Assembly: GCF_026342355.1 (NCBI RefSeq)
Contig: NZ_JAPEMV010000003.1
Coordinates: 186,001-250,000 of the forward strand
From: Streptomyces sp. NBC_00249
GTDB lineage: Bacteria > Actinomycetota > Actinomycetes > Streptomycetales > Streptomycetaceae
DNA length: 64,000 nucleotides
Direction of reading: 5' to 3'
Shown in pieces: positions 42,404 through 50,048 of the stretch. The position numbers and the translations under genes were made by a program. The number at the start of each line of letters is the position of its first letter. Position 1 is the stretch's first letter. Under the pieces are notes generated by a model. It had not been told where the DNA came from, did not search any database, and saw only the letters and a list, made by a program, of their open reading frames with translations.

Positions 42404-43021
42404 TCAGCCGCGCGTGCGGGAGCGGTACCCGGCGATCTTCGCGCGGTTGCCGCACCGGTCCATCGAGCACCAACGGCGCCGCCGCGCCTGGGAGTCGTCG
42501 AGGAACAGCAGCGAACACTCGGGGTTCTCGCACTCCTTGACCCGCCCCACCAGCGGGCCGCCCGCCAGCAGGACCGCGTCCCGGGCCACGGTGGACAGGG
42601 CCGCCGCCGTCGAACCGCCGGACCAGGTCACGGCGGAGGGCGCCGGTCCCAGCTGGGGGGCGAGGTCGGGCCGGGCCGCCGCCGCGTTGACCCGTAGCAG
42701 GTCCTCGGGCTCCGGTCCGCGTCCCTCGCGCGCCGCCGACAGGAGTGCGTAGAGGGACTCCCGCAGGGCGCGGGCGGAGGCCAGCTGTCCGGCGGTGACG
42801 CGCGGCGCGCCGGACGGTCCGCCCCCGTCCGGCTCCCCGCCCGTCACCAGGCCCGCCTCGGCGAACCAGCGGCCGAGGTCGGCGGGAGTGGCCAGGCGCT
42901 CGACGGGAGAGGTGTGCCGCTTGCCGAGCGTGGCGGCGAAGTTCAGGCACAGCCGCCCGCCGATGAAGGGGAACGCCATCAGGGGATCGGGGTGCGGTGC
43001 GGGCCGGCCGGCGGGAGTCAT
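42404..43021 (-). CDS. CGNR zinc-finger / ABATE-domain regulator
   Basis: A 205-residue protein with an N-terminal ABATE-type segment (PFIGGRLCLNFAATLG) and a C-terminal CGNR zinc finger. The cysteines are in CENPECSLLF and RRWCSMDRCGNRAK, a DNA-binding treble-clef-like motif. It is divergent from a quinone oxidoreductase across a 100-base region with GACACC/GGTGTC repeats, so it is probably the repressor or activator of itself and that enzyme. Confidence 0.88.
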   Translation of the reverse strand: MTPAGRPAPHPDPLMAFPFIGGRLCLNFAATLGKRHTSPVERLATPADLGRWFAEAGLVTGGEPDGGGPSGAPRVTAGQLASARALRESLYALLSAAREGRGPEPEDLLRVNAAAARPDLAPQLGPAPSAVTWSGGSTAAALSTVARDAVLLAGGPLVGRVKECENPECSLLFLDDSQARRRRWCSMDRCGNRAKIAGYRSRTRG

Positions 43022-43039
43022 CCTCCGAGCCTACCGCTT

Positions 43040-43097
43040 GACACCGGTTCAGCGGGTGTCGCAAGGTGACACCTGTTCAACCGGTTCAACCGGTGTC
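43040..43097. promoter_or_regulatory. Operator-like GACACC/GGTGTC repeat array
   Basis: GACACC at 43040 and 43068 and GGTGTC at 43055 and 43092 form two inverted-repeat pairs in the divergent promoter, with three copies of GTTCA between them. A possible -35 TTGACA (43038-43043) overlaps the first element. This is a likely binding region for the adjacent CGNR regulator. Confidence 0.55.
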
Positions 43098-43121
43098 GAC
43101 TGGATGAGGGGCGGACGGATC

Positions 43122-44120
43122 GTGCGAGCGGTACGCATCGAAGCTTTCGGAGGACCCGAGGTCCTGGTCCCGGTGGAACTGCCGGACCCGCAGGCAGGCC
43201 CCGGCGAAGTACTCGTACGGGTCGCGGCGGCCGGCGTGAACCGCGCCGACGCCCTCACCCGCTCCGGCTCCTACCACCGCGCCGGACGCCCCCCGCTGCT
43301 CCCCGGCCTCGAGGCCTCCGGGACGGTGCTGGCCGTCGGTCCCGGAGTGAGCGGGATCCGCCCCGGGCAGCGGGTCGTGGCGATCGGCGCGGCGAACGAG
43401 CCCGGCTTCTACGCCGAACTCGCCGCCGTTCCCGCCGCACGGGTGGCCGTACTGCCCGACGGGGTCGACCTCACGCACGCCGCCGCACTGCCGGTGGCCT
43501 GGCTCACGGCCCGGTACACGCTGCGGACCCTGGCACGGCTCGCCAAGGACGAGACCGTCGTGGTGCACGCCGCCGCCAGCGGGGTGGGCAGCGCGGCCGT
43601 CCAGATCGCGGCCGCCGCCGGCGCGCGGGTCGTCGCTGTTACGAGCTCGCGGCACAAGGCCGCCTGGGTGACGGAACTGGGCGCCGACGCCGTCGTGGAC
43701 ACCTCCGAGCACCCCGGCGAGGGCTGGGTGGAGGAGGTCCGGCGGCTGACCGGCGGACACGGCCCCGAAGTGGTCCTGGACGCGGTGGGCGGCGCCGTCT
43801 TCGCACAGAGCCTGCGCGCCGTCGGGTACGCCGGACGGGTGGTCGCCCTGGCCAACGTGGCACTGGAGCCCAGCCTCGTGGACACGCGCGACTTCTACCC
43901 GAAGAACGCCTCCGTCCAGGGATTCCAGCTCACGAACCTCATGGAGCACGGCTACGACCCGCGCCCCGACCTGCGCGCGATCGCCGAAGGCGTGGCGGCC
44001 GGCACCTACCGGATCCCCGTCGAGACCGTCCTGCCGCTGGAGCGGGCCGCCGAGGCCCACGAAGGCCTGGAGCGGCGCGGCCACCTCGGCAAGACCGTGC
44101 TCCGCGTCGCCCGCGCCTGA
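43122..44120 (+). CDS. NADPH:quinone oxidoreductase-like MDR enzyme
   Basis: A 332-residue zinc-free medium-chain dehydrogenase/reductase. It has an N-terminal GroES-like domain (AAGVNRADALTRSG) and a Rossmann fold (VVVHAAASGVGSAAVQIA) as in quinone reductases and crotonyl-CoA-type reductases. GTG 43122 is taken as start; ATG 43104 in frame adds six residues. It is divergent from the CGNR regulator. The reaction is likely NAD(P)H-dependent reduction of quinones or enones, perhaps as detoxification. Confidence 0.88.
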   Translation: MRAVRIEAFGGPEVLVPVELPDPQAGPGEVLVRVAAAGVNRADALTRSGSYHRAGRPPLLPGLEASGTVLAVGPGVSGIRPGQRVVAIGAANEPGFYAELAAVPAARVAVLPDGVDLTHAAALPVAWLTARYTLRTLARLAKDETVVVHAAASGVGSAAVQIAAAAGARVVAVTSSRHKAAWVTELGADAVVDTSEHPGEGWVEEVRRLTGGHGPEVVLDAVGGAVFAQSLRAVGYAGRVVALANVALEPSLVDTRDFYPKNASVQGFQLTNLMEHGYDPRPDLRAIAEGVAAGTYRIPVETVLPLERAAEAHEGLERRGHLGKTVLRVARA

Positions 44121-44154
44121 AGCCCCGCCGGGCGCCTGACACCGCCGCCGGCCA

Positions 44155-44177
44155 GGCCGGAGCCCTTCGCTCCGGCC
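44155..44177. terminator. Bidirectional hairpin terminator
   Basis: GGCCGGAGC (44155-44163) and GCTCCGGCC (44169-44177) around CCTTC, between convergent genes. Confidence 0.8.
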
Positions 44178-44191
44178 GGGCCGCCGGCACC

Positions 44192-46468
44192 TTACGAGCC
44201 GCGCGTCACCCTGGCCACGAACGACGGCTCCTTCAGGGGCTTGCCCACCGCGACCGGCACGCTCTGCCCACCGGCCGCGGTGCCGACGGTCAGGACGCCG
44301 ACCTGGGTACCCGCCTTCGCCTCGTGCGGCACCGGGTCCCCCTTCGCACCCGGGCGCGCGCCGACGGAGAACCGCAGCTTCTGGCCCGGTACGCCGATCA
44401 CCGAGAGGTCCCTCGTCGCCACGAGCGGGGTCCGCCCGCCCAGTCCGTCGGAGACGTGACCGACGACCTGCCCCTTGCGGACCACCAGGGTCGATCCGAG
44501 CGCCGTCCGGACGGCCTCGAGGACCTTGCGGCTGTTCTCCTTCACCAGCTTCAGGCTGTTCGCGCCGTCCGGGTCCGGGCCGTCCACGTGCTGGTCCATC
44601 ATCGTGCCGAGGACCAGCTGGGTGTCCTCGCCGATCGTCTTGTACGCGGCCCACATCAGGGTGCCGCCGGCGGGGGTGCTGGAGCCGGTCTTGATGCCCT
44701 TGAAGCTCAGGCCGGGAGCGAGGAGCAGGTCGTTGTTGTTGATGATGGGCCCGGGCAGCCCCTCGATGGTGGCGCTCGGGAGGGCGACGACCGCACGGAA
44801 CGCCTCCTCCCGCATCACCGCCTCCGCGAGCTTGAGCTGGTCGGCGGCGGTGCTGACGGTGCCGGCGTCCAGACCGCTCGGGTCCGTGTACGTGGTGTCG
44901 TCCATCCCGAGTTCCTTCGCGGCGGCGTTCATCTTCGCGACGAAGGCGGCCTCGGAATCGGTGCCGGTGTCCCAACGGGCCAGCAGGCGGGAGATGTTGT
45001 TCGCCGAGGGGATCATCATCATCTTCAGCATGTCCAGCTGGCTGAACGTGGCGCCCTCGGTGAGACTCTCGATGCGGGACTCGTGCTCCGAGGCGCCGTC
45101 CGCCACGGCCTTGGCATCGATCGTGATGCGCGGGCCCGGCTCGTTCTTGAGCAGCGGGTGGTCCCTGAGGATGACGTACGCCGTCATCACCTTGGCCACG
45201 CTCGCGGTCGGCATGGGCTTCTGCTCCCCGAAGGTGCCGATGTCGCCGGAACCCGGGATGCGGACGGCGGCCTGACCCTTGGCCGGCCAGGGGATCGGGG
45301 TCGCGCCGTCCAGGGTGTACGTGTCCTGTGCGCCCACCAGCTGCGGATCGGGGAGGGGCCGCAGCAACTGGACACCGGCGACGGCGCCGGCGAGCAGCAG
45401 CACGATCGGCGTCCACACCTTGACGCGGCGCGTGAGGGTGCGGCGCGGGGTCTCCGGCGGGGGAGCGGTGTTGGTCAGCTCGGCCAGCAGCTCCAGCGGG
45501 GGCAACGGCGACTCCCGCGTCGCCTCGACCACCGGGGGCTCCGGGGCCGGGGCCGGGGCCGGTTCCGCGGTGGGCCGCCCGAGGTCCTTGAGCGCGCGGA
45601 ACGTACTGGTCCGCTCGGCGTCCCGCTCCTCGGCCTCGGCCTCCGGCACGTCGGCCTCGGCCGGCCCCTCCCCGCTCTCGGACCCGGTTGCGTCGGCCTC
45701 GTCCGGGTCCTGCTCCGGCGCGGCGGCGTCGGCGTCGTCCTCCTCCGGTGCGGCGGAGCTCGCCTGGGCCTCGGCCGGGGCTTCCTTGTCCTCGGCTTCG
45801 GGTGCGTCGGCGTCGTCCGGGGCCTGTTCCGGTGCGGCGGTGTGTGCCCGGGGCTCGGCCGGGGCCTCGTCGTCCTCCGCCTCCGGCGCCTCGGCGGCGG
45901 CGTCCTGATCCCGTGCGGAGGGACCCGTCCCGGTCTCGGCCGGGGTCGGTTCGTCCTCCTGGGCGGGAGTGGTGGTCTCGTCGTCCGCTGAGGCGGCGGC
46001 GTCCTCCCCGTCCCGCGTGGCGGCGGTGTCCTCGCGGGAGGGGGCCGGTTCGGCCGGGCGGGGTTCGTCGTCCTGGCCGGGGGCGGGGGGTTCGGGGTCG
46101 TCCGTGGGCGGCTCGGTCCCGTCCTCCACGGCATCGGCGGAGGGCCGCTCGTCGTCCGGGGCGTCCCCGACGGGCTCCGCCTCCGTCACCGAAGGCTCGT
46201 CCGGGGCCCCGTCCCGCGCCGCGGGTGCTCCGGTCTCACCCTCGACCTCAGCTTCACCCCCGGCCGGAACGGCCCCGCCGATCCCGTCCCCGCCGTCGGA
46301 CTCCGCGGCCGACCCCGGCTCCCCGTCCCCGACCCCGGTCCCGCCGTCCGCGCGGGCGGGCTCCTCCGGGTCACGCCCCGTCAGTTCCCCGCCCGACACC
46401 GATTCCGCCTTCATCCCGCGCCCCACCTTGCTACTCGCTCCGGCCCCGCCGGTTCTCGCCTGGTCCAT
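44192..46468 (-). CDS. D-alanyl-D-alanine carboxypeptidase with long acidic N-terminal tail
   Basis: A 758-residue class A-type low-molecular-mass PBP (peptidase S11). It has the SxxK motif S423-K426 (ASVAK), SxN S488-N490 (SANN) and KTG in GIKTGSSTPAGG; it trims the peptidoglycan pentapeptide. A single transmembrane helix (about 351-370, TPIVLLLAGAVAGVQLL) puts the enzyme outside. The ~350 residues before it are an extraordinary Glu/Ala/Asp/Pro-rich, presumably cytoplasmic, disordered stretch. ATG 46468 has only a weak ribosome-binding site; ATG 46414 (MKAESVS) is a credible alternative. Confidence 0.88.
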   Translation of the reverse strand: MDQARTGGAGASSKVGRGMKAESVSGGELTGRDPEEPARADGGTGVGDGEPGSAAESDGGDGIGGAVPAGGEAEVEGETGAPAARDGAPDEPSVTEAEPVGDAPDDERPSADAVEDGTEPPTDDPEPPAPGQDDEPRPAEPAPSREDTAATRDGEDAAASADDETTTPAQEDEPTPAETGTGPSARDQDAAAEAPEAEDDEAPAEPRAHTAAPEQAPDDADAPEAEDKEAPAEAQASSAAPEEDDADAAAPEQDPDEADATGSESGEGPAEADVPEAEAEERDAERTSTFRALKDLGRPTAEPAPAPAPEPPVVEATRESPLPPLELLAELTNTAPPPETPRRTLTRRVKVWTPIVLLLAGAVAGVQLLRPLPDPQLVGAQDTYTLDGATPIPWPAKGQAAVRIPGSGDIGTFGEQKPMPTASVAKVMTAYVILRDHPLLKNEPGPRITIDAKAVADGASEHESRIESLTEGATFSQLDMLKMMMIPSANNISRLLARWDTGTDSEAAFVAKMNAAAKELGMDDTTYTDPSGLDAGTVSTAADQLKLAEAVMREEAFRAVVALPSATIEGLPGPIINNNDLLLAPGLSFKGIKTGSSTPAGGTLMWAAYKTIGEDTQLVLGTMMDQHVDGPDPDGANSLKLVKENSRKVLEAVRTALGSTLVVRKGQVVGHVSDGLGGRTPLVATRDLSVIGVPGQKLRFSVGARPGAKGDPVPHEAKAGTQVGVLTVGTAAGGQSVPVAVGKPLKEPSFVARVTRGS

Positions 46469-46570
46469 CGGCAGGGTCCGTCGTGCGGCCCGCCGTTCAC
46501 CTAGATGCCGGGTACGCCCCGCGCGTTCCCCCCGGCCGGTGCTGTGACGGTTCGGTCATACTCCGCCGGT

Positions 46571-46599
46571 TTGACGTGCCCGCACACACTCTGCACTAT
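46571..46599 (+). promoter_or_regulatory. Promoter of the GntR/ABC operon
   Basis: TTGACG (46571-46576), a 17-base spacer and CACTAT (46594-46599). The expected transcript start (~46606) falls inside the palindrome at 46599-46620. Confidence 0.6.
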
Positions 46600-46620
46600 T
46601 CCACTAACGTGTTAGTGGAA
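46599..46620. promoter_or_regulatory. GntR (YtrA-type) operator
   Basis: Perfect 10-base arms TTCCACTAAC (46599-46608) and GTTAGTGGAA (46611-46620) separated by GT, overlapping the -10 end and predicted start point. Binding by the encoded GntR protein would block its own operon. Confidence 0.8.
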
Positions 46621-46633
46621 TGAGGTGGAGGGC

Positions 46634-47056
46634 ATGGAGTTCCGAATCGACCGACGCAGCGGCGTCGCCACCTATCTGCAGCTCGTCACCCAGGTGAAAC
46701 AGGCGCTGCGGCTCGGCGTACTCGAACCGGGCGACCGGCTGCCGACGGCCCGCGAGGTGGTCGCGGCCACCGCCATCAACCCGAACACCGTCCTCAAGGC
46801 GTACCGGGAACTGGAGCGCGAGGGCCTCGTCGAACCGCGTCCCGGCGCGGGCACCTTCGTACGGCGCTCGCTCTCCCACCCCCAGACCGCGGCCGACTCG
46901 CCGCTGCGCCTGGACCTCGCCGCCTGGATGGAACGGGCCCGCGAAGCCGGCCTGGGCCGGGAGGACATCACGGCGCTCATCGCGGCCGCCGTGGACGAAA
47001 GCTTCAGCACCACATCCGGGCCCGGACCCGGACAGCCCAGAGAGGAAACGGCGTGA
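46634..47056 (+). CDS. GntR-family regulator, YtrA subfamily
   Basis: A 140-residue repressor. The winged helix spans about 12-72 (YLQLVTQVKQALRLG, DRLPTAREVVAATAINPNTVLKAYREL) and a short C-terminal helical region replaces a large ligand domain, the mark of YtrA-type GntR proteins that control ABC transporters. ATG 46634 is chosen (GAGG eight bases upstream); a GTG at 46625 is also in frame. The downstream ABC genes overlap in series, so this is an autoregulated transport operon. Confidence 0.92.
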   Translation: MEFRIDRRSGVATYLQLVTQVKQALRLGVLEPGDRLPTAREVVAATAINPNTVLKAYRELEREGLVEPRPGAGTFVRRSLSHPQTAADSPLRLDLAAWMERAREAGLGREDITALIAAAVDESFSTTSGPGPGQPREETA

Positions 47057-47994
47057 GCGATCCGACCCACGCTCCAGCCCTGAAGGCGACGCGGCTCGGA
47101 CGGCAGTTCGCCGGCCGCCACGCCCTGCGCGGCTTCGACGTCGAACTGCCCGCCGGACGCGTCACCGCGCTCGTCGGCCCCAACGGCGCGGGAAAGAGCA
47201 CCCTGCTCCACCTCGCGTCCGGGCTCCTGCACCCCACCAGCGGTGCGATACGCGTCTTCGACGAGGTACCCGGCACCGCGCGGGCCCGCCTGCGCACCGC
47301 TTTCCTGGCGCAGGAGAAGCCGCTGCACGCCCGCTTCACCGTCGCCGACACCCTGCGCTACGGCCGCGAGCTCAACCCGGGCCGCTGGGACCAGGCCGCC
47401 GCCGAACGCCTCGTACGCGCCGGGGACATCCCCTTCCACGCGCGGGTCGGTTCGCTCTCCGGCGGCAGCCGGACCCGGGTCGCCCTGGCCCTCGTCCTCG
47501 GCAAGCGCGCCGACCTGCTGCTCCTCGACGAGCCGCTGGCCGACCTCGACCCCCTGGCCCGGCACGAGGTGACCGCCCTGCTGATGGCGGAGGCGGCCGA
47601 GCGGGGCACCAGCATCGTGATGTCCTCGCACGTCGTCGCCGAACTGGAGGACGTCTGCGACCACGTACTGCTGCTCCAGGGCGGCACGGCCCGGCTGGCC
47701 GGCGACATCCAGGACCTCTGCGACGGGCACACCCTGATCACCGGCCGCGCCGATCCGATGGAGAGCGACGGCCTGCCCCGCGGCTTCGACCGTAGCGCCG
47801 TCGTGCACGCCGCCGTCGGCGGCCGACAGGTCACCGCCCTCGTCCGCCATCCCGCGGGCGCCCCGCCCCTCCCGGGCGCCGACGCGCGCTGGATCACCGA
47901 AACCCCCTCCCTGGAAACCCTCTTGCTCGCACATCTGCGCGCCGACCGCGCCGCCGCCACCCGCCCCGCCGCCGGGACGGAGGCCGCCGCGTGA
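47053..47994 (+). CDS. ABC transporter ATP-binding protein
   Basis: A 313-residue ATPase. Walker A is GPNGAGKSTLL, the signature is LSGGSRTRVALAL, Walker B is LLLLDEPLADLDPL, and the H-loop is MSSHVVAELE. It starts at GTG overlapping the regulator stop (GTGA). With the next gene it forms an exporter-type ABC pair (YtrB/drug-resistance style). The substrate is unknown; in YtrA systems induction often follows cell-wall antibiotic stress. Confidence 0.93.
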   Translation: MSDPTHAPALKATRLGRQFAGRHALRGFDVELPAGRVTALVGPNGAGKSTLLHLASGLLHPTSGAIRVFDEVPGTARARLRTAFLAQEKPLHARFTVADTLRYGRELNPGRWDQAAAERLVRAGDIPFHARVGSLSGGSRTRVALALVLGKRADLLLLDEPLADLDPLARHEVTALLMAEAAERGTSIVMSSHVVAELEDVCDHVLLLQGGTARLAGDIQDLCDGHTLITGRADPMESDGLPRGFDRSAVVHAAVGGRQVTALVRHPAGAPPLPGADARWITETPSLETLLLAHLRADRAAATRPAAGTEAAA

Positions 47995-48944
47995 AGGGAG
48001 TCCTGTGGCTGGCCTGGCGCCAGCAGCGCCTGATGATCCTGACCGGAGCCGCCCTGCTGCTCGCCGTGACGGGCGTGGTGGTGTGGCGGCGTTCCGAGAT
48101 GATGTCGCTGATCGACGCGGCGGGCTGGGTTCCGTGCCCCGGCTGGAACGGCGGCTGCGAGAGCGTCGCCACCGCCGACATCATGTACCCCAACTCCTCG
48201 GGCATCCGCGTGCTCGGCGCCCTCGGCCTGGTGCTGCCCGCGCTCATCGGTGTGTTCTGGGGCGCCCCGCTCATCGGCCGCGAGCTGGAGACCGGCACCT
48301 TCAAGCTGGCCCGGACCCAGGGCGTGGGCCTGCGGGCCTGGTTCGCCGCCCGCTTCGGCCTCGCCGCCCTGTTCACCCTGCTCGCATCCGTCCTGGTCGC
48401 GGGCCTCGTCGCCTGGTGGTGGGCGCCCATCGCCAACACCCTCGACGGCCCCTACTGGCACGATGCCGCCATCTACAACGCCACCGGCCCCGCCTCCGTG
48501 GCCTGCGCCTTCTTCGCCCTCACCGGCGGCGCCCTCGCGGGCCTGCTGGTGCGCCGGGTCCTGCCGGCGATGGCGGTCACCCTCGCCGGCATCGGCACGG
48601 CCCTGGTGTTCGTGAGGTACTTCCGCAGCAGCTGGATCGATCCGCAGACCAGGATCACCCCCGGCATGACGCCCAAGCAGCAGGTCGGCAGCGCCTGGTC
48701 CACGGGGGAGTTCGGCTACCTGACGCCCGACGGGCGCGAGCACTCCATCCGGAACGTCTGCCAGTACTCCGGTGAGGAACTGCGGCAGTGCATGGCCGAG
48801 CACGGCTTCGTCGCCCGCTACCACAAGGTCTACCCCAGCAGCGATTTCTGGACGTTCCAGTGGATCGACTCGGCCCTCTACACGGGCGGCGCCGTCCTCC
48901 TCCTCGCGGTCACCCTGCTCGTCCTGCGCCGCCGCACCGTCTGA
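47991..48944 (+). CDS. ABC transporter permease
   Basis: A 317-residue membrane protein beginning at GTG inside the ATPase stop. About six hydrophobic helices are visible (for example LMILTGAALLLAVTGVVVW, VLGALGLVLPALIGVFWG, the last near the C-terminus), with a large extracytoplasmic loop before the final helix. It is the membrane half of the transporter with the upstream ATPase. Confidence 0.9.
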   Translation: MKGVLWLAWRQQRLMILTGAALLLAVTGVVVWRRSEMMSLIDAAGWVPCPGWNGGCESVATADIMYPNSSGIRVLGALGLVLPALIGVFWGAPLIGRELETGTFKLARTQGVGLRAWFAARFGLAALFTLLASVLVAGLVAWWWAPIANTLDGPYWHDAAIYNATGPASVACAFFALTGGALAGLLVRRVLPAMAVTLAGIGTALVFVRYFRSSWIDPQTRITPGMTPKQQVGSAWSTGEFGYLTPDGREHSIRNVCQYSGEELRQCMAEHGFVARYHKVYPSSDFWTFQWIDSALYTGGAVLLLAVTLLVLRRRTV

Positions 48945-49044
48945 CCGGGGCGAGCGGTCCGACCCCCGCGCGCCCCCCGCACCACCGCACCACCGCACCG
49001 AATCCGAACCCCGTACCTCCCGTCCGGATCCCAGGGGGACCCTC

Positions 49045-49821
49045 ATGGCAACGAAGAAGAACCTCACCGCCGACCGGGCCAGCGTCGGCCACAAGGTCCG
49101 CTACGCGCTGAGCAATCCGACCCGTATCGCCCCGTACGTACGCCGGGCCGCCCGCGACAGCTGGCTGCGCCTGAAGCACCCCGACCACGTGGACTACTAC
49201 CGCGCCGTCATGGCCTCCGACGCCAGCCGCAACCCGGAGGCCGCCGTCGGCAGCCAGACCCACGACCGGTGGCTGGCGCTCGGCAAGATGCAGTTCGACT
49301 ACCTGACGGAGCACGGCCTGACCCCCGCCCACCGGATGCTCGACATCGGCTGCGGCAACCTGCGCGCGGGCTGGCGCTTCATCGACCACCTCGACACGGG
49401 CCACTACTACGGCATAGACATCTCGCCGGACATCCTCATAGCCGCCAAGCAGACCCTGGCCGGGCGCGGACTCCAGGCCAAACTGCCGCACCTGACGATC
49501 ACCCAGGACCTGACCCTGGACTTCCTGCCCGACCACCACTTCGACGTGGTGCACGCGCACAGCGTGTTCTCCCACTCGCCCATCGGGATCATCGACGAGT
49601 GCCTCGCCCACGTGGGGCGGATCCTCGCGCCCGGCGGCTGGTTCGACTTCACCTTCGACCGCACCGAGGGCGCCGAACACCAGGTCCTGCGCGAGGACTT
49701 CTACTACCGCACGCAGACCCTCGTCGCCCTCGCGGCCAAGCACGGCCTGAAGGCCCGCTTCATGGAGGACTGGGAGCGGCTCGGCCACGGCCAGTCCAAG
49801 ATCCGCGTCACCGCCGGCTGA
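49045..49821 (+). CDS. Class I SAM-dependent methyltransferase
   Basis: A 258-residue methyltransferase. The SAM-binding motif I is MLDIGCGNLRAGW (about 95-107); the acidic end of strand 2 is in YYGIDISPD; later motifs are FDVVHAHSVFSH and LAPGGWFDFTF. The N-terminal ~60 residues are basic and Tyr/Arg-rich. An AGGGGGA site precedes the ATG. The substrate cannot be read; it stands alone between the ABC operon and a strong terminator. Confidence 0.88.
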   Translation: MATKKNLTADRASVGHKVRYALSNPTRIAPYVRRAARDSWLRLKHPDHVDYYRAVMASDASRNPEAAVGSQTHDRWLALGKMQFDYLTEHGLTPAHRMLDIGCGNLRAGWRFIDHLDTGHYYGIDISPDILIAAKQTLAGRGLQAKLPHLTITQDLTLDFLPDHHFDVVHAHSVFSHSPIGIIDECLAHVGRILAPGGWFDFTFDRTEGAEHQVLREDFYYRTQTLVALAAKHGLKARFMEDWERLGHGQSKIRVTAG

Positions 49822-49854
49822 CGGCGGGCTCCGACGCCCCGGCGCCCCGCCGGT

Positions 49855-49890
49855 CCGCCCGGGAAGCCGCCGCACGGGCTTCCCGGGCGG
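49855..49890 (+). terminator. Terminator after the methyltransferase
   Basis: Perfect 14-base arms (49855-49868 CCGCCCGGGAAGCC, 49877-49890 GGCTTCCCGGGCGG) with an eight-base loop. Confidence 0.85.
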
Positions 49891-50048
49891 AGCCGTGGCG
49901 TGGCGGCGTAGCGGGATTTCTGCTCAGAACTGCTCGGTACAGGACGACTTCGAGCAAGTTCCTTCACCCGCGGCCCCGAGGTCGCTATCTTGCCGGGTGC
50001 ATGCCAACGCGGTGTGTCCGCGATACGGACCGCACGAGGAGCTGCCCG

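Noticed and set aside
45969..46547. Ser/Pro-rich plus-strand frame opposite the carboxypeptidase tail
   Set aside because: Mirror of the Glu/Ala-rich codons on the minus strand; no start signal.
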